A DNA stretch of 64,000 nucleotides from Oscillatoria sp. SIO1A7 (GTDB taxonomy: Bacteria; Cyanobacteriota; Cyanobacteriia; Cyanobacteriales; Laspinemataceae), in the NCBI GenBank assembly GCA_010672965.1, contig JAAHFN010000001.1:330118-394117 (forward strand). Direction: 5' to 3'. The stretch's first letter is position 1. The number at the start of each line of letters is the position of its first letter. The notes beneath the pieces are model-generated. The model was not told where the DNA came from. It made no database searches and saw only the letters and a list, made by a program, of their open reading frames with translations. The position numbers and the translations under genes were made by a program. Below are positions 8,911-16,646 of this stretch, one piece after another.

Positions 8911-9240
8911 TCAACTCGCAGCAAAGTCAGTAAACTTTCGTTTATACGGAGCTTTAAAAGCCAAAACGATATCCTGTTTAGGGACTCCAGCTTCTACTAA
9001 TTCATTAGCCACTCCGATTTCCGTACCATCCCGTTCGATCCAAATTTTACCCTTTTTAATTTCTATGTAAATAATACAACCAAATACTCGGGTTAGGTCT
9101 TGCCAACCGATATTAATTACTTGATAGCGATCGCGATCTGTATCGAATAAAAATTTAACTTCTGTGTGGCTATTGGAGCAAGTTTTAGTATGATTTTCTA
9201 GAATGTTTTGTACGATTTCTGGATAATTTAGTTTTTCCAT
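8911..9240 (-). CDS. XisI-like protein (orphan)
   Basis: The 109-aa product (MEKLNYPEIVQNIL start; middle YQVINIGWQDLTRVFGCI; end ELVEAGVPKQDIVLAFK) matches the XisI family over its full usual length of about 110 residues. XisI and XisH were first linked to excision of the fdxN element in Anabaena, and the pair is now found widely in cyanobacteria outside that element, sometimes described as an endonuclease/control pair. An xisH gene normally lies immediately upstream; none is present here, and the upstream gap contains only repeats. The gene therefore looks like an orphan, and function without XisH is uncertain. Confidence 0.85.
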   Translation of the reverse strand: MEKLNYPEIVQNILENHTKTCSNSHTEVKFLFDTDRDRYQVINIGWQDLTRVFGCIIYIEIKKGKIWIERDGTEIGVANELVEAGVPKQDIVLAFKAPYKRKFTDFAAS

Positions 9241-9551
9241 AGACTTAGGAATTGGGCATTGGGCACTGGGAGCATTTCACTTTTGTAAGTAGTAGGTTGG
9301 GCCCGGGAACGGGTCCAACCTACATTGCTATGTATCCCTTGCAAAATTGAAATGCTCCCTTGGGCACTCCCGTTTCCCCTCCTGGGAGGGGCTAGGGGTG
9401 GGTTGAGGGGTTGGGGCTGGGTGGCATTGGGCACCGGACATCAGAAAAAGTTGCCAACTTATTCAAAACTACCTTGACAGACTACTAGGTGAAATTCAGT
9501 GACATCTGAGGACGCTATCGTTGGGTTTCGTTCCTCTTTTATCTTAGCAAG
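9241..9551. other. Intergenic region with an inverted-end repeat
   Basis: No gene and no xisH remnant that I can see. It contains a 92-bp element with GGGAGCATTTCA...TGAAATGCTCCC ends (9268-9359) enclosing a GTAGGTTGGGCCC hairpin, and an ACTACCTTGACAGACTACTAGG dispersed repeat (about 9468-9489). The GGGAGCATTTCA end also appears near 41631 and 63920. Confidence 0.65.
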
Positions 9552-9791
9552 TCAATTTTTAGCCAACACCCGCAAGACTCGACCCACTTCTTCTACTTCT
9601 AAATTCTGCTGCTTCAACCTAGCCTTGATTTGCTCTATTTTTCTCAGAGTCTTGCTGTCGTAGTATCTTTCTCCGCAATCTAGACAAGCCAACACATTAA
9701 CGGGAACTAGCACAATATCCTTTCCGAATTTTATTTTTTCTTCAACTTCTCTCTTTTGTAGATTTTCGCTATTGCAAATAACACATTTCAT
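9552..9791 (-). CDS. YgiT-type zinc-finger (MqsA-like) antitoxin, orphan
   Basis: The 79-aa product has two CxxC pairs (CVICNS near the start and CLDCGE at about 36-39) that form the zinc finger of YgiT/MqsA-type antitoxins. A short helical tail follows without the DNA-binding helix-turn-helix of full MqsA. Such 75-85 residue proteins are normally the second gene after a DUF4258 or similar toxin. Here the 110 bases upstream are heptamer repeats with no open frame, so the partner is missing. It may be a remnant or may act alone; only the family is secure. Confidence 0.8.
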   Translation of the reverse strand: MKCVICNSENLQKREVEEKIKFGKDIVLVPVNVLACLDCGERYYDSKTLRKIEQIKARLKQQNLEVEEVGRVLRVLAKN

Positions 9792-9837
9792 TCACTCTTC
9801 ATACCTTGAAAATTCAAAATTCAAAACTCAAAACTCT

Positions 9838-9893
9838 CCCCATGCCCAATGCCCAATGCCCAATGCCCAATGCCCAATGCCCAATGCCCAACT
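9838..9893. repeat. CCCAATG heptanucleotide tandem repeat
   Basis: Seven or more direct copies of CCCAATG (9841-9891) lie just upstream of the YgiT gene and downstream of tgt. This heptamer recurs through the window (4973, 12655, 30124, 33157 and elsewhere), as in the short tandemly repeated repetitive sequences of filamentous cyanobacteria. Confidence 0.9.
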
Positions 9894-9900
9894 CAAAATT

Positions 9901-11010
9901 TTAACTGAGCCAATGGCCAAATTCGGCGACAAAGCGATCTCTTAGAATTGCTTCCCGGATTTGGCGAGTAAAGCGCATCAGTTCGGTAATATTATGAATC
10001 GAAAGCAAAGTGTAAACTAAGACTTCCCGGGCTCGCCACAAATGATTGAGATAGGCGCGAGAGAAATTCTGACAAGTATAGCAAGGACAAGTTTCGTCCA
10101 GGGGTCGAAAGTCTTCCCGAAACTGAGAATTTTTAATATTCCAGCGTTCTCCTTTTACCATCGCAGCCCCATGACGAGCCCAGCGGGTCGGAATCACGCA
10201 ATCAAATAAATCCATTCCAGCGGCTATGGATACAGCCATTTCCCGATAAGTTCCGATTCCCATCAAATAGCGAGGTTTTTCCTCCGGCAGTAGCGGAGCC
10301 GTTGCTTTCACTATTTTAGCGATCGCCTCTGCAGGTTCCCCTACGCTTACCCCTCCAATAGCGTAGCCGGGTAAATCCAATTGCACCAATGATTCTGCAG
10401 CGGATTGGCGCAAATCTTCATAAACCCCCCCTTGGACGATGCCAAACAAAGCTTGGTCGGGCCTTTGGTGAGCCTCGATACAGCGCAAGAGCCAGCGATA
10501 AGTGCGATCGGTAGCTTCCACTACCGCTTCCCGAGAGGCAGGATAAGGCGGACATTCGTCAAACGCCATAATGACATCGGCACCAAGTTCGTTCTGAATC
10601 TGGATAGATAGCTCTGGTGTCATCTCAATGATGCGTCCGTCTCGGGGAGAGCGGAAAGTTACCCCTTTTTCGGCAATAACCCGCAACTGGCTCAAGCTAA
10701 AAACCTGAAAGCCCCCGGAGTCGGTTAATATTGGGCCATCCCAAGCCATGAAGCGGTGCAACCCACCAGCCTTGGCGATAATTTTTTCTCCAGGTTGCAG
10801 GTGCAGGTGATAGGTATTCGCTAAAATCATCTGAGCTAAAGCCGCCTGCAACTGAGCCGGGGTTACCGTTTTTACAGTGGCCAAGGTTCCCACGGGCATA
10901 AAGCATGGGGTCTCTATCGATCCGTGTGGCGTCGCGAAAACACCCGCCCGCGCCCCTGTCTGGCTGCATTGGCCCTGGCGTTGGAAAGTAAATGAGGGAT
11001 TCAATATCAA
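9901..11010 (-). CDS. tgt: tRNA-guanine (queuine) transglycosylase
   Basis: The 369-aa product is full length for bacterial TGT. It exchanges the guanine at position 34 of GUN-anticodon tRNAs for preQ1, a step of queuosine synthesis in the cytoplasm. Visible hallmarks are the catalytic Asp in [11 protein letters not shown], the second Asp in [12 protein letters not shown], the substrate loop GGVSVGEP, and the zinc ligands CPCYTC with a later His. The start ATG at 11010 follows the upstream hypothetical gene by 13 bases, so the two probably share a transcript. The stop TAA directly abuts the heptamer repeats. cobS is divergent from this pair. Confidence 0.97.
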   Translation of the reverse strand: MILNPSFTFQRQGQCSQTGARAGVFATPHGSIETPCFMPVGTLATVKTVTPAQLQAALAQMILANTYHLHLQPGEKIIAKAGGLHRFMAWDGPILTDSGGFQVFSLSQLRVIAEKGVTFRSPRDGRIIEMTPELSIQIQNELGADVIMAFDECPPYPASREAVVEATDRTYRWLLRCIEAHQRPDQALFGIVQGGVYEDLRQSAAESLVQLDLPGYAIGGVSVGEPAEAIAKIVKATAPLLPEEKPRYLMGIGTYREMAVSIAAGMDLFDCVIPTRWARHGAAMVKGERWNIKNSQFREDFRPLDETCPCYTCQNFSRAYLNHLWRAREVLVYTLLSIHNITELMRFTRQIREAILRDRFVAEFGHWLS

Positions 11011-11023
11011 TTCTCCCGTTCAA

Positions 11024-11476
11024 CTAAGGCATAGTGCTGTCATCCAAGTCAATTTCAGCATCAAACTTGGCCGAGAGAACTTCGGCGATCGCTGCTTCGA
11101 TAGCAACAGGGTCCAAACTCGGAGCCGGTTGCTGTTGTAAAGGATTGGACAGGGGAATCAAGCGCAGCTTGCGTCCCTCTTGAATTAAGTCAAAGCAAGA
11201 CTCGGTTTTGCTAGGCCGTTTTAGTTCTAGGCAATCAAAACTATAAACATTTAAATAGATAGCGTGGTTGGCGATCGTGGTCGATCGCTCGTGGTCTGCA
11301 AAGACCTCTATCACATATCCCTCGTCATCGCCCATCAACTCGCCATCCTGCCAGTAGAGGTAGCGGACGCGGCCCACATCCCGTAGCAGACAGAGGATGT
11401 CGCGCTTGTTGACGAGTATGCCCCTGTCAACAATACAGGGAGCAGGCATTCTTGTCTGAGATTTGTCTTCAATCAT
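11024..11476 (-). CDS. Conserved-looking hypothetical protein upstream of tgt
   Basis: The 150-aa product has no signal peptide or membrane helix. The first 100 residues look like a compact alpha/beta domain (VNKRDILCLLRDVGRVRYLYW, then GYVIEVFADHERSTTI), followed by a proline/alanine linker and an acidic C-terminus. I do not recognise a named domain. The 13-base gap to tgt on the same strand suggests co-transcription. The coding look (codon use, length, tight spacing) supports a real gene; no function is assigned. Confidence 0.7.
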   Translation of the reverse strand: MIEDKSQTRMPAPCIVDRGILVNKRDILCLLRDVGRVRYLYWQDGELMGDDEGYVIEVFADHERSTTIANHAIYLNVYSFDCLELKRPSKTESCFDLIQEGRKLRLIPLSNPLQQQPAPSLDPVAIEAAIAEVLSAKFDAEIDLDDSTMP

Positions 11477-11709
11477 GGAGAAACTGCCCTTATTTTTACG
11501 ATAAACTCTTTGCCAAAAAGTACCAACATCCGAGGAGCAAGAGCTTTCCTTGGCAGATAGAGAAAGCCCTGTGGGGTAGATGCCGTCTTCTGGCGCTTCC
11601 TATTGAGTTGTCTAGATCCAATTCTGGCACAGGCAGATCGACCTGGATCGATCGCCATCGCTAATCTCTTTTTTAATTTTTGCATTAATTGAATCAATCA
11701 TTGCAAGTT

Positions 11710-12501
11710 ATGGACAATCCCACGGAGGCAAAAAAGGCGCTTCAGTTTGTGCGGACCGTTGCGGCAGCGATCGCCGCCGCCATCGCCTTCTATACCTGTC
11801 TGCCAGTTCCCATCTCTTGGACATTAGAATTTCGGGGGATGGCCCGCTATGCTCCCTTGGTCGGAGTCGGCATCGGGACAATCCTCGGACTAATTGACTT
11901 TGGTTTGGCCGGCCTAGGAGTACCGGTCCTCACTCGTAGCGCCTTAGTCGTAGTGGCCTGGCTTGGCATTACCGGAGGACTTCATCTCGATGGTGTTATG
12001 GATACCGCTGATGGGCTGGCAGTAACGGACCCGCAACGGCGTTTAGAAGTAATGGCCGATAGCGTTACTGGTGCTTTTGGGGCAATGGCAGCGATCGCGG
12101 TACTTCTTTTAAAAACAGCAGCTCTTAGCGACCTAGAAGCCTATCGATGGACCGCCTTGATGGCCGCAGGGGGATGGGGTCGGTGGGGACAGCTTGTGGC
12201 GATCGCTCGCTATCCTTACCTAAAAGCCACTGGCAAAGGTGCCATACACAAAGACTTATTTCAATCTCCCATAGCCCTCGTCCCGGGATTGGTATTGCTT
12301 CTTGGCCTCAGCGGATTGCAACTTTGGCTCGAAAGCAGTAACTGGATTGTAGCTGTGGCTATGGCTACGGGTGGTAGCGCGATCGCAATTCTTACCGGCG
12401 CTTGGCTCAATCGCAAATTAGGCGGTCAGACCGGCGACACCTATGGCGCGATCGTGGAATGGACAGAAGCTCTATTGCTCTGCGTACTTGCCAGTTTGTA
12501 A
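11710..12501 (+). CDS. cobS: Adenosylcobinamide-GDP ribazoletransferase (cobalamin synthase)
   Basis: The product (about 263 aa from the ATG; a TTG seven codons upstream at 11689 is the other possible start) is an integral membrane enzyme. It joins adenosylcobinamide-GDP to alpha-ribazole in the last steps of cobalamin synthesis. The motif [15 protein letters not shown], with its acidic cluster, and the later DSVTGAFG are the CobS signature; six or so hydrophobic helices cover the rest. No cobalamin riboswitch is visible in the 230 bases upstream. It is divergent from the tgt pair. Confidence 0.95.
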   Translation: MDNPTEAKKALQFVRTVAAAIAAAIAFYTCLPVPISWTLEFRGMARYAPLVGVGIGTILGLIDFGLAGLGVPVLTRSALVVVAWLGITGGLHLDGVMDTADGLAVTDPQRRLEVMADSVTGAFGAMAAIAVLLLKTAALSDLEAYRWTALMAAGGWGRWGQLVAIARYPYLKATGKGAIHKDLFQSPIALVPGLVLLLGLSGLQLWLESSNWIVAVAMATGGSAIAILTGAWLNRKLGGQTGDTYGAIVEWTEALLLCVLASL

Positions 12502-12502
12502 A

Positions 12503-12694
12503 TAGACATGGGGCATGGGGCATTGGGCATGGGCATTGGGAGAGATCGGGAAGGGTGGGAGGGGTGGAAGGTGTGGGAAGGACTGCTGAAAATTTTTCCC
12601 ACACTCCCCACACTCCCCACACTCCCCACACTCCCCACACTCCCCACACTCCCCCAATGCCCCATGCCCAATGCCCCATGCCCAATGCCCAATT
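12503..12694. repeat. Nested heptamer/hexamer repeats forming a large dyad
   Basis: CATGGGG/CATTGGG units (12509-12540) are mirrored by CCCAATGCCCCATG units (12652-12692), with seven CACTCCCCA copies (about 12603-12652) between. The two arms can pair, giving a hairpin between the convergent cobS and ChW-repeat genes. It may terminate both. Confidence 0.8.
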
Positions 12695-12696
12695 AA

Positions 12697-14049
12697 TTAT
12701 TTTTCTTGAACCCAAACTCGGATTCCCTCAATTCTTAGGCCGCTGCCTCGGGTGCCGCAGAAATCGCCGTTGGATGTGGGGGGTACGTCGCCAACATTCT
12801 GGACGTGAGCGGTATAAAAGAGATCGTACTTAGTCCGGGACTCGCCAGTAAGCTCGATCGCAAATCCCTCCAAGCGCTTTCCAGATTCCCGAGAGCCAAT
12901 CCATTCCCCCTCGGTCACCCAAGGAGTATCGCCGCTGCCTTCGATGTGGGCCATGTAGCGGAGGGACAAACCGGGAATCGGCGGTTCTATATTAATGGCA
13001 AGAGCTTCTATACGCAGGGCTTGACCGCGAGTGCCAGCAAATTCGTTTTGACCAAAGCTGCGATCGCCAATCCTTTCGATATGAACCATAACTTGCAATC
13101 CAACTGCTCCAGTCTGGGATGAAGTCCCCTGAGAAGACAAGGGCACGGAACCAAATACCAAACGCTTCGACCCAGAAACTGGTTTTTCTGGTTCGTCATA
13201 GCTGGGCAGAATAATTACATCCCGATCCTTAGCCTTTGGGGAGGGCGGGCGCAAAATTTCTCTATCGGCCTGAGACTCGGCAGGAGTCGGCGGAGCATTG
13301 CCGCTAGCTGAAATAACTACAACTTCGGGAAAATCCTGCCGGCTTTGAGTGCCAGCATCCAGGACTTCGGGAATCTCTTGAGTGCCAGGATATTCTGCGA
13401 TTGGCGCGGCGATCGCTCCCCCAGCCGCCGGTTCCCGAAGCACCAATTTTCCTCTAGCTGCAGCGACAGTCAGCGATTTGTTAAAAGCTCGGGTAACTCC
13501 TTCCACTAGCTTTTCCCAGCGATCGTCGTCCAACTCCACCGGCGGGTCGATTAGATTCAGCAACCCGCAGAAAGCATGACGGCCCGTTGCCAGGGCAGCG
13601 ACCTCTTCGGGAAAGCTATCTGGCGATGCTTGGGCGATTTTTTGCCGCAGTTGACCAGCGAGGCTCTGAGCCGCCTGCAAAGGAGGAAATTCTTTTTGCT
13701 CCGCGTGGAAGATTGCTAAAACGCGATCGAGTACCTGCAAGGCGGCTTCCCGGTTTTTGTCAACTGGAGCCGATGCCCCTGGGGAGGATAGCAACCGTTC
13801 TATATCTTTAAGGGACAAAACCTGAGAGGGTAGGGGCGCGTTGGGTAAGGATTTGGCACTGGCGATCGCCAGTTCTCGCAGGCTGGCAAAGTCCTGTCGA
13901 TAGGCTCGCAACTGCTCCAAAAGGATTTCTGCCGGCGGCACCCCCGCCTCTTTCAGCTCAATCGCTGCTTGAGCGAGGCGGCTGCCCAATCCGGGCATGC
14001 GTTCCTGCAGCGCCGCCAACTGTTCCTTTAAATTTGCATTTTGGTTCAT
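12697..14049 (-). CDS. ChW-repeat (clostridial hydrophobic W) protein with helical N-terminus
   Basis: The 450-aa product starts at the ATG at 14049 (GAGAG just upstream). Residues 1-200 are helical and Ala/Leu/Glu-rich, beginning with a coiled-coil-like segment (LKEQLAALQERMPGL). A proline/serine-rich linker (about 215-310) leads to three consecutive repeats of about 45 residues with the pattern Y.aHv...G......G...GTrg.glRiEg, the ChW pattern. The tryptophan after the first glycine is replaced by Asp in these copies. ChW repeats are found on clostridial surface proteins; no signal peptide is visible here, so location is uncertain. The 5' end and upstream region are duplicated at 15010-15090. 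Confidence 0.75.
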   Translation of the reverse strand: MNQNANLKEQLAALQERMPGLGSRLAQAAIELKEAGVPPAEILLEQLRAYRQDFASLRELAIASAKSLPNAPLPSQVLSLKDIERLLSSPGASAPVDKNREAALQVLDRVLAIFHAEQKEFPPLQAAQSLAGQLRQKIAQASPDSFPEEVAALATGRHAFCGLLNLIDPPVELDDDRWEKLVEGVTRAFNKSLTVAAARGKLVLREPAAGGAIAAPIAEYPGTQEIPEVLDAGTQSRQDFPEVVVISASGNAPPTPAESQADREILRPPSPKAKDRDVIILPSYDEPEKPVSGSKRLVFGSVPLSSQGTSSQTGAVGLQVMVHIERIGDRSFGQNEFAGTRGQALRIEALAINIEPPIPGLSLRYMAHIEGSGDTPWVTEGEWIGSRESGKRLEGFAIELTGESRTKYDLFYTAHVQNVGDVPPTSNGDFCGTRGSGLRIEGIRVWVQEK

Positions 14050-14110
14050 CAAAGCTCTCTCGAATTCGTTCCCGTTCCTAATTTTGCCAAAAAAAGGGTC
14101 GGCGATCGGC
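14032..14110. repeat. Direct repeat, copy 1: 5' end and promoter region of the ChW-repeat gene
   Basis: About 79 bases from ATTTGCATTTTGGTTCATC to GTCGGCGATCGGC are repeated with few changes at 15010-15090. They cover the first six codons of the ChW gene and about 60 bases upstream. The nucleotidyltransferase-like gene lies between the two copies. Confidence 0.85.
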
Positions 14111-14361
14111 TCGGGATGCGTTATATCATGTCGGTTGAATGCCTACTCGTAGTGTAGATGCCTAAGTCCTAGAATAATTTGGCAATTTTTTGTGTCCGAT
14201 GCCCAATGCGAATATGCGAACATGCCCCATCCGCAATGATTTCTTGACAGACCACTAGCTAGCTAGTAGTCTGTCAAGGTATATAGTTTTGAATAATTTG
14301 GCAATTTTTTCCGATGCCCGATGCCCAATACGCTCCTGAGCCTGTCGTAGGACCCAATTCA
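14111..14361. other. Repeat-rich gap before the nucleotidyltransferase-like gene
   Basis: Contains TATATCATGTCGG, GCCCAATGCGAA units, and a TAGTAGTCTGTCAAGGTA dispersed repeat present twice in opposed orientation (14243-14280). No gene. Confidence 0.6.
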
Positions 14362-14988
14362 ATGAATTGGAAAATTGCCGATTTTAACGCTCAAAGGCGA
14401 AAACAATTTATTAGCTTGGTTATGAAAAGAGTCCGGCCTGGGACTGGTAGCGGGCTCGATTTTATCAAAAAACGTACTTGGACTTATCCCGTGACAGATA
14501 TCAAAGCGATCGTCAATCGGACGTCTTTTGTTGTGGTGGGTGGTATTGCTACAAGACTCTATATGCCAGAACGGATGACTTTGGATCTGGATATTTTAGT
14601 TTTAGCTCGGGATGCTCGCTCCCTCTATGCCGAACTGGAAAAAGCAGGCAGTAGAAAGATTGGAGAATTAGGAATACCAGGGAGTCAGTGGGAATTACCC
14701 GATCTCACTTCCCTCGACGTACTGGAATCTAATGCGGATTGGGCAAGAGCTGCGATCGCGACTCCCAATACTTCCCCCAATGGCTTGCCAATTATCGCCT
14801 TGCCATATCTAGTCTTAATGAAATTACAATCGGCTCGAACCCAAGATTTAAGCGATGTGAGTCGGATGATGGGAGTTGCAACCTCCACTGAAATTGCTAA
14901 GGTAAAAGAAATCGTATCTCAATATTTGCCCGGAGCCTTAGAAGATTTGGAAAGTCTAATTGTCTTAGGTAAGCTAGAACTAAAATAA
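14362..14988 (+). CDS. Nucleotidyltransferase-fold protein (AbiEii/MNT-like)
   Basis: The 208-aa product from the ATG at 14362 (AGGA upstream) carries the core FVVVGGIATRLYMPERMTLDLDILV. This fits the nucleotidyltransferase GG...(D/E)xD pattern, with Asp-x-Asp in LDLDI. The frame extends 16 codons upstream into CCCAATG-type repeat DNA, so that start is rejected. Related proteins include the AbiEii/MenT toxins and cassette-borne nucleotidyltransferases, usually with a small partner gene. No partner is visible on either side. It is flanked by a 79-bp direct repeat, which suggests insertion. Enzymatic target unknown. Confidence 0.65.
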   Translation: MNWKIADFNAQRRKQFISLVMKRVRPGTGSGLDFIKKRTWTYPVTDIKAIVNRTSFVVVGGIATRLYMPERMTLDLDILVLARDARSLYAELEKAGSRKIGELGIPGSQWELPDLTSLDVLESNADWARAAIATPNTSPNGLPIIALPYLVLMKLQSARTQDLSDVSRMMGVATSTEIAKVKEIVSQYLPGALEDLESLIVLGKLELK

Positions 14989-14991
14989 TAA

Positions 14992-15027
14992 CTAGGGTGT
15001 AGGGCTGAAATTTGCGTTTTGGTTCAT
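14992..15027 (-). pseudogene. 12-codon stub of a ChW-gene duplicate
   Basis: ATG at 15027 reads MNQNAN, matching the start of the ChW-repeat protein, then diverges and stops after 11 residues. With the upstream match (15027-15090) it is a duplicated promoter and translation start whose gene is lost or replaced. Confidence 0.7.
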
Positions 15028-15090
15028 CAAAGCTCTCTCTAATTCTTTCCGGTTCCCTAATTTTGCCAAAAAAAGGGTCGGCGATCGCTG
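15010..15090. repeat. Direct repeat, copy 2 of the ChW-gene 5' region
   Basis: See 14032-14110. The shared block ends at GGGTCGGCGATCG; beyond it the sequences differ. The rest of the gap to 15390 holds no gene I can support, only a short GTAGGGGCGCGGCCCC dyad near 15163. Confidence 0.85.
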
Positions 15091-15390
15091 CCGGTAAAGT
15101 TACCTATCGTTGGGAAGCCAGGGGGCCAATTTATATTAAATCCCGTTAAACAGTTACAGCTTGTAGGGGCGCGGCCCCCGTGCCCGCCCCGGCGATCGCG
15201 CCATGAGTGACTTAGAATCGTTAAGCAGTGGCAGATGCTGGAATTTGCTTGCTACGATAGCGAGCAGTTTGGTTAGGCTAGTTCGATAGCTGCTTAACAG
15301 CTAAATTTTAAAGTTGCGATCGCCGCCCTGGATTGGCATAATACTAATACCCAGTCAAATTACGGAAATTATAATTAACCAGAATCTATC

Positions 15391-15630
15391 GTGGAAACTA
15401 CAAACACTTTTCAAAATATTGCTGCCGAGATTCAGTTTTTTTCTAATGTCGATCAAAAGCAAAAATTTGTATTTGCTGTCGGTTCTTTGGTTCTTAGGGC
15501 AATTAGCTTGCAAAAAGCAGCCGAAATAATGGAGTTAGAAACCGACTTTTTTTTGCAACTGCTCGATCTAATAGGAATTGAGTTTTCTTATCTTTCAGAG
15601 GAAGATGTTTCAATAGAAAACAATTGGTAA
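15391..15630 (+). CDS. UPF0175-like antitoxin
   Basis: The 79-aa product starts at GTG (15391). Its helical pattern (FVFAVGSLVLRAISLQKAAEIMELETDFFLQLL) is that of UPF0175 antitoxins, which carry a small DNA-binding helix-turn-helix-like fold with a conserved A..Lg...fl.lL motif. It lies immediately before a DUF3368 PIN-like toxin gene, the standard partner. The pair should act as a type II toxin-antitoxin module with autorepression by the antitoxin. Confidence 0.75.
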   Translation: METTNTFQNIAAEIQFFSNVDQKQKFVFAVGSLVLRAISLQKAAEIMELETDFFLQLLDLIGIEFSYLSEEDVSIENNW

Positions 15631-15635
15631 TATTT

Positions 15636-16118
15636 ATGCTTGTTGTATTTAATTCTTCTCCCTTGATTTTCTTGGCTAAGCTAAGATTATTAGATGTTTT
15701 TTTGAGCGAATACCAATATGATTTTTACGCCCCAAGAGCTGTATTCGATGAAATAGAGGCTAAAGAAGACGAGGCTAGCCAATATATTAAGCAAATAGTT
15801 GCGGATAAAAAACTGGCGGTTAGAGCAACTAATTTAACTTTTTTAGCAAACAGTCTCGGCGATCGCCTTGGCAAGGGGGAAGCGGAAGCTATTTCTCTGG
15901 GAACAGAGTTAAAGACCGATATCATTATCCTAGATGACTTTGCAGCTCGCAAGGAAGCCTTAAGGCTGGGGTTAAATGTCAAGGGGACTTTGGCTGTTAT
16001 TAAAAAGTTACACCAAGATGCTAAAGCGAACATCGATAGTAAGGATGACCTCTACGAACGATTGCGAAAAATAAATTTTAGAGTTAAGCGTTCTCTGTTT
16101 GACCAAATTTTTTTATAA
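15636..16118 (+). CDS. DUF3368 PIN-like toxin
   Basis: The product (160 aa from the ATG at 15636; the frame also opens at a TTG at 15624 overlapping the antitoxin end) begins MLVVFNSSPLIFLAKL, with the N-terminal acidic position of the PIN fold replaced by NSSP as is typical for DUF3368. Glu and Asp residues follow in LGKGEAEAISLGTE and IIILDDFAARKEA, matching the PIN-domain metal site. PIN toxins are ribonucleases. The gene follows the antitoxin by five bases, and the two are probably one operon. Confidence 0.85.
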   Translation: MLVVFNSSPLIFLAKLRLLDVFLSEYQYDFYAPRAVFDEIEAKEDEASQYIKQIVADKKLAVRATNLTFLANSLGDRLGKGEAEAISLGTELKTDIIILDDFAARKEALRLGLNVKGTLAVIKKLHQDAKANIDSKDDLYERLRKINFRVKRSLFDQIFL

Positions 16119-16646
16119 GAGCGGTTGAGATGGCAGCCTAGAAGAAAAGGGCAGAGCAGGTGGGAGTGTATCTATTTTTTCGCTTTTAGCGATCGCTACC
16201 ATCTAAGCAATATCTGAAATCAAATCTGGCTGGAGATAAGTGGCGATCGCGCTTTTGCCCTTAAATGCTGGTTGAAAATACTGATAGCTAATGGGTTGTC
16301 AGGGATATTACTGGAAAAAATACTGATAAAACCACGGAAGCCCGGTATAGACTGTTAAGGCTCTCCAGGGGCTCTCCAGGTTAGAGCCAATAGTAAATTG
16401 AGAACAAAACTGGCAGGCAAGCGAGCCGCTCGGATCCAAGCCAAGAGCCACCATTTTGGTTGGCTAAAGAATGATTTCAATTCAGGTAAAACATCTAAAA
16501 AAATATATATGCCAAATGGCGGAACGCTCTGCACCTATGAAATAGGGTATAATAGATATGTATTTGCCATGAGAAATTAGGTTTGTCGAACTCCGGGGAT
16601 GTGAGTGCATCGTTGTATCTAAGCCATTTTAGCGAGGAAACTTAAG
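16119..16646. other. Intergenic region without a supported gene
   Basis: About 530 bases. A 60-codon frame at 16398-16580 has no recognisable protein features and I do not call it. A tandem GGCTCTCCAGG duplication lies at about 16359-16380. The stretch before 16647 holds a GAGGAAA ribosome binding site. Confidence 0.55.

Noticed and set aside
9838-9893. Possible CRISPR array
   Set aside because: Heptamers repeat head to tail with no unique spacers. No cas gene is present anywhere in the window.
11477-11709. Cobalamin riboswitch before cobS
   Set aside because: No B12-box-like sequence or the expected multi-helix arrangement could be found in the 230 bases.
16398-16580. 60-codon plus-strand frame before the cyclase gene
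   Set aside because: No ribosome binding site, no recognisable motif, and it crosses a tandem GGCTCTCCAGG duplication upstream.
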